A stretch of DNA of 64,000 bases from Persicobacter psychrovividus (GTDB lineage Bacteria > Bacteroidota > Bacteroidia > Cytophagales > Cyclobacteriaceae), in NCBI RefSeq assembly GCF_036492425.1, contig NZ_AP025294.1:186001-250000 (forward strand). The letters are read 5' to 3'. The notes beneath the pieces are model-generated. The model searched no databases and was not told where the DNA came from. It saw only the letters and a list, made by a program, of their open reading frames with translations. The translations under genes and the position numbers were made by a program. Below are positions 45,508 through 53,767 of this stretch, one piece after another. Every line of letters starts with the position of its first letter. Positions within the stretch are counted from its first letter, which is position 1.

Positions 45508-46788
45508 GTGCGACAACCCTTAAATACCACACGGTTTAAAATCCGCCAAAACACCATTCAATTGGCTTCTTCCATCTTTCATTGTAATACTCAATGTAGT
45601 TGGTGATTTTTCTTTCCAAATTAGCAACCGAGTTAAATTGCCCATTGCGAATTACATGCTTCTGTAAGCGGCCAAACCAATTCTCTATTTGGTTCAACCA
45701 AGAGCAATGTTTTGGAGTATATTGAAATCTGATTTTATGGTCTTTATCCTCTAAAAATTCCATCCTAGACTTCATCGTCTTTAATATTCCACACCGGCCT
45801 TTCTTACCTAAATCACTGTCATAATTTATTTTATCAGCAATGAGCTTGACTAATGACTCTGATTTATGTGTATTAAGTTGGTCTGCAACAAAAACGATTT
45901 TTTTGTTAGGGTATTTATCGATGATCGACTCTATAAATTTACAAAAATCCTCCTCATTCCGAGTCTGTCCAAGTTGATATTTGGTGACCTCGCCGTCCAT
46001 TATATTCATGCCTGCGATTAAACAGGTCGTTCCGTTCCGCTTGTATTCTGGGTCTACTCGCTTAACTTGACCGCTTTTCGCCGTGGTTATTTTTATGTTT
46101 TGTTTAGCTTGAATACCCGTCTTTTCATCCACAGAAATAGTCACAACGTCGTCTGATTGCTCCAAATAAACACTGCAAACATCAGAAACACGGTCATTAT
46201 GCTCCTGTTGGTCACCTATTTTTGGATGTATCCAATATTCAGTTTTATGAGGACTTAATTCGTTTTTTTAAAAGTCGACCAACATGACTTGATGAGATTT
46301 CGATTCCCATTTTCTTCGCTTGCTCACTCAAAGACTCATGAGACCATTCAGTGATTGGAACATCATAATCTTGAGGGTCTTCACAACTCAATGTTTGCAC
46401 TCGAATTTTTTCTTCGGCAGTTAAACGAGGTTTCCTTCCGCTTCTTTTAGAATCAGTTAATTGTTCATGAATAAGTCGGATAAATTCAGCGTCTCCTATT
46501 TTATTTTGGGTTTCATCTAACTCATTGATTGCCTCCCATTTGTTAAGCCATCTTTTCACTGTGTTGGGATCTGCTTTTTCAGTTTTACAAATCTCTTTAA
46601 AGCTTAACCCTTGATGAAAAAGGTAAACAAATGAGGCTCGGCGACGAATATTTGAAGGCGTCTTCCCACTACCAATAATTTTAAATAGTAGTGTCTTTTC
46701 TCGCTCCGTCAGATCAATGACAATAGATGTTTTTCTTCCCATATAGTGATTCAAGAAAAAATCATGCTAAATTTAGGGGCTGTTGCAC
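45508..46788 (-). mobile_element. IS630-family insertion sequence nested at the end of the previous IS
   Basis: The ends GTGCGACAACCC... and ...GGGGCTGTTGCAC are imperfect inverted repeats flanked by TA on both sides (45506-45507 and 46789-46790). TA duplication is the hallmark of IS630/Tc1-mariner elements. The left TA is the last two bases of the neighbouring IS, so this element inserted later. Confidence 0.85.
45536..46742 (-). pseudogene. IS630-family transposase in two reading frames
   Basis: The first frame (from ATG 46742, stop at 46245) gives a helix-turn-helix N-terminal region ('LSFKEICKTEKADPNTVKRW', 'GRKPRLTAEEK'). The second frame (stop at 45536) gives 'NELSPHKTEYWIHP' and the DDE domain, with Asp in 'ISVDEKTG', Asp in 'VADQLNTHKS' and Glu in 'NQIENWFGRL'. 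The frames meet at an A7 run (T7 at 46263-46269 on the plus strand); six A would fuse them. Slippage or programmed frameshifting is common in this family, so it may still be functional. Confidence 0.8.
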
Positions 46789-46866
46789 TAGGTCAGCCCT
46801 TTCCGTTTAGTCAGCTTGTTCATGTGTTTTTACCCGACCTTAAAATAACTGCGATCACTATTTTGA

Positions 46867-46882
46867 TTGATATTAGTATCAA
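46867..46882. promoter_or_regulatory. inverted repeat TTGATA-TTAG-TATCAA upstream of WG gene
   Basis: Perfect copy 42 bp before the ATG at 46925. The sequence just upstream (46833-46860) differs from the other units while this repeat is unchanged, which argues that it is functional. Confidence 0.5.
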
Positions 46883-46924
46883 TAGTTGATTAAAATTTAT
46901 ATTTTTACTTTAAATCACATCAAC

Positions 46925-48358
46925 ATGAATCGCTACCTATTTTTCCTTATTTTTTGTATCAATATGATCACCAACACGATGGCTCAAAAGCTGAATGCTT
47001 CAGTTTACCGTTCGGAATCCAAATACCTTGCAAATTTTGAACTGGCCGATGATGTCTTGGTGCCTTACCGTGTAGGCGAGCTGTTTGGTTATATGAATAA
47101 AGATAAGGAGCTGGTGATTGAACCCCAATGGCAGGATGCCTTTCCCTTCCGACACGGCGTGGCGGCAGTAGGTAAACATTTCTATAAAAAAGGAGCATAC
47201 GAGGTCGATACCACTACCCTTTATGCCCTGATCAATACCCAAGGGGAACTTTTAACGGATTATAGTTACCGTACCATTAAGCCATTTGATGCCAATGGAT
47301 TAGGTAAAGCTAAACACATCAGTGGCTATTGGGGCGCCCTGAACACCATGGGGGAAGAGCAGATTCCGATGGGTTTTAAGCGAATATATTATCAACAAAC
47401 GGGGATTTACAAAGTCAAATACGATGGTAAGGCGGGCTTCATTGATCAAAATGCCAAGGTGGTTTTCCCTATTGAATATGATGATGTATCCCTTTGCCGT
47501 GATTTGGATAGCTATATGGTTGAAAAAGACGGCAAACAAGCCTATTATGATGCGGACTTTAAGCCTATCACGGGCTTTGACTATAAGGCTAATCGCTTAG
47601 ATGCCGGCTTTATGTTTGGCATGGCCCGTGTGCATAAAGGAGAAGAAACCATGATCATCAATAAAAAGGGGGAGGTGTTGGTCAATATCACCGAGATGGG
47701 GTATGAAAGGTGTGGTATATTAGCTAATGATTTGATTGTTGTGTCTATTGAACACCCTGATCCTAAAAATTTTGAAGACCATTATAAAACTTATAAGGGG
47801 ATTATGAGGGCTTCTACTAAGGAGCTTATCGTTGATCCTAAAAAAATGGAATATTATTCGATAGGAACATTATATACCGAAGATGTAGCCCCTCCTCTTT
47901 TCATTTTCATTAATACCGATTATATGTTGGGTGATTCTCGTAGAAAATTAGGGCTTATGGATACTGAAGGAAAGATTGTCCTTCCTGCGGACTATTATTT
48001 AATTAGATCTACTTATGCAAATAATGGTATATTTTTATTAGATGGTGAAAAAGGAGGAGTATCAACCTATTTATTTAATAGTATTACTTTAAAAAGAACA
48101 GAGCCAATACCTGGTTGGTTGTTTAGGTTGTCAATGCCCTTTAATACTGGTTTAATTTTACTTAGTTATCTGGTAAAACATAAAGACAAGGAATATTATG
48201 GATTAGTGGATCTTGAGGGAAAGGTAATTATACCTCCCAAATATGATCGTTTTAAAGGCTTTGATGAACAATATTTTGCAACAGTGGGAATTTACCATGT
48301 GGTACACCATGATCAAAAATTTTATGTGGATGCTTTTGGCTATGAATACAAAAAATAA
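46925..48358 (+). CDS. exported WG-repeat protein next to the full-length gene (chimeric)
   Basis: This ~477-aa protein has signal peptide 'MNRYLFFLIFCINMITNTMA'. It combines the middle block of variants a/b ('RCGILANDLIVVSIEHPDP', 'KMEYYSIGTLY', 'SRRKLGLMDTEGKIVLP') with the C-terminal block of variant c ('ADYYLIRSTYANNGIFLL', 'DGEKGGVSTYLFNS'), then the 'YVDAFGYEYKK' end of variant a. It is convergent with the 856-aa gene and shares its terminator. As the only WG gene paired with a full-length head protein, it is the best candidate for the functional partner. Likely periplasmic or surface located. Confidence 0.8.
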   Translation: MNRYLFFLIFCINMITNTMAQKLNASVYRSESKYLANFELADDVLVPYRVGELFGYMNKDKELVIEPQWQDAFPFRHGVAAVGKHFYKKGAYEVDTTTLYALINTQGELLTDYSYRTIKPFDANGLGKAKHISGYWGALNTMGEEQIPMGFKRIYYQQTGIYKVKYDGKAGFIDQNAKVVFPIEYDDVSLCRDLDSYMVEKDGKQAYYDADFKPITGFDYKANRLDAGFMFGMARVHKGEETMIINKKGEVLVNITEMGYERCGILANDLIVVSIEHPDPKNFEDHYKTYKGIMRASTKELIVDPKKMEYYSIGTLYTEDVAPPLFIFINTDYMLGDSRRKLGLMDTEGKIVLPADYYLIRSTYANNGIFLLDGEKGGVSTYLFNSITLKRTEPIPGWLFRLSMPFNTGLILLSYLVKHKDKEYYGLVDLEGKVIIPPKYDRFKGFDEQYFATVGIYHVVHHDQKFYVDAFGYEYKK

Positions 48359-48382
48359 GGACTATAAAAGTATGTCCTTATT
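48354..48382. terminator. bidirectional hairpin terminator between WG gene and full-length gene
   Basis: AATAAGGAC / GTCCTTATT stem-loop spans the convergent stop codons at 48358 and 48378. Confidence 0.7.
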
Positions 48383-50948
48383 TAAAGAGCTCTTGTTCAA
48401 ATAATTGGTGCATAGATTCCGGAATATCTGATTTAGGAAAATTATGGGTCAAAATGATATTCAACATATGGCTTACTTGGGATAGGAAAACCTCTCGAAT
48501 ATCAATATGATAGACTAATCCCCCATGAACATCTCCAAAAAGTTTAGCTTTGAGGCCACCCGCTAATTGAAAGCCGGCGGCTACCCCCGCTCCCATTTGG
48601 GTATGCAATTCAATGGATGAGAAGAAGTTATCTTTGAAAAGTTCTAAATAACGCTCATACTCGACTGTTTTCAAGAAATTATTGAATTCAGAATCCCAAT
48701 TTTTATTCATCCATTCAGCAAACTCTTGGATGGCATTTGTCAATCCCTTTGCTGAAAGGTACTCTATAAAGTCTCTAACTAACCCTTTTAGTATCGATGG
48801 ATCCGCCTGATACACCACCCCAAAATCTAACTCAAACTCCAAAAAAGCATCGAAGTCATAGAAATTGCTTTGATACTCCTTTTTTTGTAGGGCTTGGTTT
48901 TCTTTTTGTCGCTGTTTGATGCTATTGGCAATACGGCTTGCAGGATTCCAATCTATTAGGTGGATGCATTTTTTGATTTTGAGGTCTTTGATGAGGTTGA
49001 GTACAAAATCAATATCCAAATCATCATCATCTTCAAGGATATTTAATAACTTTTCATTCCCCTCCATCTGCGCCTCATAAGCAGCCGCCTCATAAAGATC
49101 CATATCCCCTTTGGTGGTGAAGAATAACATTTGATAATCGTCTTTGTCCTGGTCGAAGACGAATTTGATGCCCATTCCTCTTTGGAATACGGGGCCCCAT
49201 TTACCCAAAAGCGGAAGGTTGACCTTCCCGTGGGCATCGGCCGCTAACTCTACGGAGACTGACATCACTTCTTTATCGATGACGATCCTTCCATCGGCTT
49301 GCGCTTTGAGTTTACGATCCCATTCCACCGCTCCGGTAATCTGTGCGCCCAATAAGGCTGAAATGTCGATATTGGCAGAACGTTTAAAGATCTCCCTTAA
49401 AGTGCTCTTTTTAGATTGATGATTTTTTGAAGGGACAACCAGATCGATCCATCGGCTGCTGAAGTTGTCTGCCATGCGCTCATCGGCATGGGAGCCTTTG
49501 GAGACAAAAGCGTCCTTTTCCTTGTCTGTGGCGGCTTTTTTGAGCCCTAAGCTACCTCCTGCATTCACTTGGCCAGCAATTCCCACGGCCAATTTTGATT
49601 TGGTTAGATAATGATGCGGATCAAGTTGACTGCCCATAAAGGCATCAAGGAAAACGCCAGTGGCGGTCCCCAATTCATGCTTTATGGAGGAAATCGCAAA
49701 AAGGGCACTCAGTACCCCCTGATGGTGAATGGGAAATTCAAATTCCGCTAATGAAAGGGCAAAGCCCTTGAGCTCGGCATTCGCTCCTGCCTGTGCACCC
49801 AAGGTGGTACCGCCTTTTTTTCCACTGCGGTTACCAATATGAAAGCCCGCACTGATGCCCGTATCTGCCCCTGCAGCCAAGCGTACATACTTTCGCAGCG
49901 CAATAGTATTTTTATCTTTTCGATAAAAGTAAGTGGCGATTTTCCCATCCACACCTACCGGAATGACAAAGGTCGCCCCTACCTCCAGGCCATAGTGCAT
50001 TCCAAATCCTTCGGGCCACAATCGATCGACAAATCCCCCAACGCCTTTGGCAAATTCAGTGATTTTTTGATTTAAAGCCTTACGGTAAGAACCCGACTGT
50101 ACTTTTCCCTTGAGGCTATCGGCATAGCCTTTGGAGGGAATCCAAATAAGGTAGTTAGCCCTTAAATGGAATCGGTCATAGGCCACGGCCAATGACTCCA
50201 ATAAGTCCTTTTTATCTTCTAAATAGATCCCCCTGTCCATGCGGTTGGTCGGGTTGTTCAGATACATCAATACATTGGCATAGAACCGTCGGTCTTCCTG
50301 ATCCTGCCCGCTCATCAAATATTGATCAATCAGGCCTTCAAGCCGATCCCCCTCCTTGATTTTATACAATTGCGCATGCTGGTCAGGCATAGGCGTTTTG
50401 GTGACCAGGTGCTGCACCTTCACATAACCGAGCTGATCTTGATACATCACTTTGGCCCAATGACGCTCATTGACCTCGATGACAAATACATGCGTCCCAA
50501 AAGGCAATTGCGCCAAGACGGTCTGTCCCTCGTCTTGAAAAAATGATGCCCCGTCAGTGGGCATAATGGCCGACCGATAATTGTTGATGCGGGAAGCGAT
50601 AATATCGACCTTTTTGAGTAGGTGATGTACCAACCCTTGGGCAACATATCCCCGATACCATTGATCCGCTATTTTGATGATGACATAGCACCAAGTCTCC
50701 CCATAGCGTAGTATTTTGGCCTCGATCGGCTGCTTGCCCCATGCATTTAAATCAAGGAGTACCGCTCCATCGGGGCTACTATAAAGTTTATTTTTAGCAG
50801 GATCTGTTGTTGAAAGCAAGAGCACCTTTTTGGGTGGCACTTCTTGATGATCCCTCTTTTTTTGGGGCGTATGCAAACCGCTATCCATAGCTTCTTCTTC
50901 CGCAGAACGAATGGCTAAATCAGGTCGGCGTATGTATATTTGGGACAT
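48378..50948 (-). CDS. large SH3/LysM-like protein with variable C-terminal half (full-length head)
   Basis: This 856-aa protein has no signal peptide. It has a polar N-terminus (1-45), two SH3-like domains (about 52-108 and 135-183) and a LysM-like region (about 193-272: 'LYKIKEGDRLEGLIDQYL' ... 'ANYLIWIPSKGY'). A Gly-rich beta-strand region (315-400, 'GLEVGATFVIPVGVDG', 'AGADTGISAGFHIG') follows, then the C-terminal half (419-856) that exists as four truncated cassettes in array B. The tail mixes 'SILKGLVRDFIEYLS' (B1/B3/B4 type) with 'NKNWDSEFNNFLKTVEYER' (B2 type). It starts 8 bases after the AAA+ ATPase gene, so the two form an operon. Predicted to be an effector or surface-active cargo handled by that ATPase; the biochemical activity of the tail is unknown. 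Confidence 0.75.
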   Translation of the reverse strand: MSQIYIRRPDLAIRSAEEEAMDSGLHTPQKKRDHQEVPPKKVLLLSTTDPAKNKLYSSPDGAVLLDLNAWGKQPIEAKILRYGETWCYVIIKIADQWYRGYVAQGLVHHLLKKVDIIASRINNYRSAIMPTDGASFFQDEGQTVLAQLPFGTHVFVIEVNERHWAKVMYQDQLGYVKVQHLVTKTPMPDQHAQLYKIKEGDRLEGLIDQYLMSGQDQEDRRFYANVLMYLNNPTNRMDRGIYLEDKKDLLESLAVAYDRFHLRANYLIWIPSKGYADSLKGKVQSGSYRKALNQKITEFAKGVGGFVDRLWPEGFGMHYGLEVGATFVIPVGVDGKIATYFYRKDKNTIALRKYVRLAAGADTGISAGFHIGNRSGKKGGTTLGAQAGANAELKGFALSLAEFEFPIHHQGVLSALFAISSIKHELGTATGVFLDAFMGSQLDPHHYLTKSKLAVGIAGQVNAGGSLGLKKAATDKEKDAFVSKGSHADERMADNFSSRWIDLVVPSKNHQSKKSTLREIFKRSANIDISALLGAQITGAVEWDRKLKAQADGRIVIDKEVMSVSVELAADAHGKVNLPLLGKWGPVFQRGMGIKFVFDQDKDDYQMLFFTTKGDMDLYEAAAYEAQMEGNEKLLNILEDDDDLDIDFVLNLIKDLKIKKCIHLIDWNPASRIANSIKQRQKENQALQKKEYQSNFYDFDAFLEFELDFGVVYQADPSILKGLVRDFIEYLSAKGLTNAIQEFAEWMNKNWDSEFNNFLKTVEYERYLELFKDNFFSSIELHTQMGAGVAAGFQLAGGLKAKLFGDVHGGLVYHIDIREVFLSQVSHMLNIILTHNFPKSDIPESMHQLFEQELFK

Positions 50949-50956
50949 GTCTGTGC

Positions 50957-52276
50957 TTATTTTTTCATTAGTTCGTCTGAAACTCTTTTGATATCTGCCA
51001 TGCCCACGGTAAATTCCTGCTTACGGATGGCCTGAAGCGCCAGGGTCTGGATGATCTGTACGATCATCGCTGCGGTAAAAGGTTTGGCCACTACGAGCGA
51101 TTGAAAATTCAGCGTAGGCCCCATTTTTAATTTTTCCGGCCATAGGCTTTTCCAAAGTTGTAGCCCTTGTTCAGGCTTGGGTACACCAAAATAGATGCTC
51201 GATTGAAATCTTCGGCTAAAGGCCTCATCAAGGTTGGCCTTTAGGTTGGTGGCCAGAATGATGATGCCATCAAAATTTTCAATCGCTTGTAAAAGATAGC
51301 CGATCAGCTGGTTGTGGTGTTGGTCATTGCTATTTTGAGCGTCTTTGGCTCTGCTACCAAAAAGGGCATCTCCTTCATCAAAAAACAGGATGTAACCTTT
51401 GTCCTCGGACTTGCGCAACAAACGGGCAATATTTTCCTCTGTCTCTCCGATATACTTAGAGATAATAGCGGATAAATCCACCCGATATACGTCTCTGCCC
51501 ATGGACTTGCCCAACAATGAGGCCGTCAAAGATTTTCCTGTTCCCGAAGGCCCATAAAAAACAGCTCGGTATCCCTTTTTCAGGTGTTTGCCCAATCCCC
51601 ATTCTTGCGCCAAAGTCTGGTAAAAATGAATGGCATCTTTCATTTCCTGAATTTTTTCTTGGGTAATGGGGTTCAACACTAAATCCTCCCACTCCATCTG
51701 GGTTTGCAGCAAATGAGCGGGGAATTCCTTTGAATATTTCGGTTTGCGATAGCTGTTGAATAAAAAAGCATCCACATAATCCGCATTGATCAATAGTTCG
51801 GCATCCATACTGCTGCTTCCCTCATTTTTTTGGAGTGTCAGCACGCCTTTGCGGGAAAAGACATGATCGGCATCAAAATACCGATAAACTTCCAGTCTTT
51901 TGGAAAGGTCACTTCCTGCAATCAGATGGATAGCGGTTTCCCCCGTAGGTAAGAAGACATTTTTGGTAGCTGATTGCACTAATTTAAATAGTTGCCGTTG
52001 CACCGCATCTACACCATAGGTTTCTAATAGTTTTGGCTGAAGGTGAGGCGCCAAGGCCAATATTAGCACCAAACGTTCGGCATCAGAAAGCAAATGTTCA
52101 CTTACAAAGTGGGCGTACACCCCCTGTCCTCGAATTTCTGGTGCTTCTGTCATGCTTAAATTCGACAATTCAGCAGCATGGCTGAGGCCGCTGTCACTTA
52201 GGCATTTTGATAACCAATTTAATTCTTCAGTTAAAAAATCAAGGTCTGTATGAGTTGATGTGATGGTCTGTTGCAT
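50957..52276 (-). CDS. AAA+ ATPase, eCIS Afp15-like family
   Basis: This 439-aa protein has an N-terminal helical domain (about 1-190), 'FPAHLLQTQMEWEDLVLNP' ahead of the core, Walker A 'GPSGTGKS' at 242-249, 'SKYIGETEENIARL', Walker B 'ILFFDEGDALFGSRA' with Asp300-Glu301, sensor 'ILATNLKANLDEAF' and 'SRRFQSSIYF'. It is homologous along its length to the array A ATPases but well diverged. The family resembles ATPases of extracellular contractile injection clusters, where they are needed for or linked to effector loading. It is the first gene of a two-gene operon with the 856-aa protein. Confidence 0.85.
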   Translation of the reverse strand: MQQTITSTHTDLDFLTEELNWLSKCLSDSGLSHAAELSNLSMTEAPEIRGQGVYAHFVSEHLLSDAERLVLILALAPHLQPKLLETYGVDAVQRQLFKLVQSATKNVFLPTGETAIHLIAGSDLSKRLEVYRYFDADHVFSRKGVLTLQKNEGSSSMDAELLINADYVDAFLFNSYRKPKYSKEFPAHLLQTQMEWEDLVLNPITQEKIQEMKDAIHFYQTLAQEWGLGKHLKKGYRAVFYGPSGTGKSLTASLLGKSMGRDVYRVDLSAIISKYIGETEENIARLLRKSEDKGYILFFDEGDALFGSRAKDAQNSNDQHHNQLIGYLLQAIENFDGIIILATNLKANLDEAFSRRFQSSIYFGVPKPEQGLQLWKSLWPEKLKMGPTLNFQSLVVAKPFTAAMIVQIIQTLALQAIRKQEFTVGMADIKRVSDELMKK

Positions 52277-52571
52277 AGAATGGTATGATGAGGATGGTTA
52301 TTGAAGGATTCGGTCAATAATAACTTTTAAAAAGTGACTGGTGATCAGTGACTCATGACTGGTATTAAGCACTACACAAAAAAGTTGGAGGGGGATGAAT
52401 AACCATGATTACCTTGATTTACATGATTACCATGATTTTTTATTGTATTAAATTTCCTGACCTGTGTGCAAATATGCTATAAATTTCATCTAAAAAATCT
52501 GTGAAATCTGCGTAATCCGTGGTCAAATCAATATCCCTTTATAATTATTATTTACTGCTTAATGTCATTAT
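52277..52571. other. intergenic region with a dispersed ~150-bp repeat
   Basis: No gene is supported. It contains a repeat (about 52370-52526) with internal 'gattaccatgatt' / 'gattaccttgatt' motifs and the sequence 'cctgacctgtgtgcaaat', found again at 54948-55102. It separates array B from the surface-protein cluster. Confidence 0.6.
52370..52526. repeat. dispersed intergenic repeat, copy 1
   Basis: Matches 54948-55102 over most of its length, including 'taaccatgattaccttgatt' and 'aaatctgcgtaatccgtgg'-type sequence. Probably a Bacteroidota intergenic repeat with no coding capacity. Confidence 0.7.
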
Positions 52572-53726
52572 TCACCTCAAAACCCCCTCCTGATCCAGCG
52601 CATAAATCGCTATTTTGGTATTGGCATTTTCATTTTTATTATCAAAATTAACGGTCGCTAAGAACCCCGGGCCTGTGGATCGGGCAAAGAGCTTTTGGGC
52701 GTCGTCTTGCCAGTCGGAGCCGTATTGTTGTTGCCAAATCAGATTAAACTGCGCATCATATTTTTCGACCAGTGCATTTGTTTGTCGGGTGTCAAGGATC
52801 ACATTTCTCAACACAAAATAATGATCTCCTACCGCCAATAGGTCTGCGGCGGTGTTGTTGGCCTCAGCAGTGAGTGTTATTTTGTTTTTTAATTGTCCTT
52901 TGGCGGTCAATTTCAGCACCACTGTCTGTTGTTGCTCCCCCTCTTTTTCTGTGGCCAGTAGCCTGATTTCGCTTGGGTGCCAATGCACTGCAACGGCTTC
53001 CAAGGTAGGCTGATCTCTGAGCGTTTGTGCCCAAAGAATCTCCCCATCGTCGTTGAGTTGTATGGTTCGGATGGTGGCTTTTCCTTCTGCTATAATATTA
53101 CCAATCACTTGGTAGCCTTGCTCATTTTGGCGCATGTCAATGATTTGATCATAGGCCTGCAATTGACTGTAGCTTTGTTGCCAGAGGAGTTCACCTTGTG
53201 GGTCAAGTAAAAGGAACAAAGCCCCCTGCTGTGTGGTGGTGAGTGCATAATTGCCCGCCAGCAATAGGCCTCCATTTTCTAAAAGCTGAATTTTTTGTCC
53301 CCAAGTGGGATATGGTAGCTCCGAAGGGTACGATAAGCTTTCCAATTGGCCGGAGGTTTTATTCATTTTCCAAAGGCTCAATTGAGCCGCACGATGTTGA
53401 TCTACAATGTGGCCAGTGGCAAATAAATGGGTGCTGTTCAATTGCCAGTCTGCTATATGCTGCTGGCTACTGTCGCCCCAAGTCAAGTGCCATTGCTGGT
53501 GACCAAAGGCATTGAGCTGTGTCCAATAGATGCTTTTGCCCTTGGATAAATTACCTGCAATGTATAACTGTTCGTTATCATCGGCCAGTATTCCAATGGC
53601 TTCATCTTGCCCATAATTCCCCATAAAGGTCAGAAAGTAAGGCGTATCGGGCAGCTTTAAATGCTCCTGACATGCGCTAATGGTGAGTAAGAACAGCAGG
53701 ATATAATATCGTATTTTAATCTTCAT
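52572..53726 (-). CDS. lipoprotein with predicted beta-propeller repeats
   Basis: This 384-aa protein has a lipoprotein signal ('LLTISAC', Cys19). The rest is built of repeating beta units such as 'LYIAGNLSKGKSIYWTQLN', 'LLLAGNY...LFLLLDPQGELLWQQ' and 'GYQVIGNI...IQLNDDGEILWAQ', which resemble the blades of bacterial beta-propeller (SBBP-like) lipoproteins. It lies 41 bases after the outer-membrane protein gene and probably shares its transcript. Surface or periplasmic binding role; ligand unknown. Confidence 0.75.
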   Translation of the reverse strand: MKIKIRYYILLFLLTISACQEHLKLPDTPYFLTFMGNYGQDEAIGILADDNEQLYIAGNLSKGKSIYWTQLNAFGHQQWHLTWGDSSQQHIADWQLNSTHLFATGHIVDQHRAAQLSLWKMNKTSGQLESLSYPSELPYPTWGQKIQLLENGGLLLAGNYALTTTQQGALFLLLDPQGELLWQQSYSQLQAYDQIIDMRQNEQGYQVIGNIIAEGKATIRTIQLNDDGEILWAQTLRDQPTLEAVAVHWHPSEIRLLATEKEGEQQQTVVLKLTAKGQLKNKITLTAEANNTAADLLAVGDHYFVLRNVILDTRQTNALVEKYDAQFNLIWQQQYGSDWQDDAQKLFARSTGPGFLATVNFDNKNENANTKIAIYALDQEGVLR

Positions 53727-53767
53727 AAAAATGTGGGTGTATGATCAAAAAAAATCGATCCTTGTCA

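Noticed and set aside
46245-46742. Programmed -1 frameshift joining the two IS630 transposase frames
   Set aside because: A -1 shift at the A7 run meets a stop at once; a +1 or -2 shift, or loss of one A, is needed, so slippage or mutation fits better.
259-52276. CRISPR array or phage origin as explanation for the repetitive structure
   Set aside because: Repeats are kilobase gene units without regular spacers, and no cas, integrase or phage structural genes are present.
14886-52276. A complete eCIS or type VI secretion locus
   Set aside because: No sheath, tube, spike or baseplate gene is present; only the ATPase family and candidate cargo are seen.
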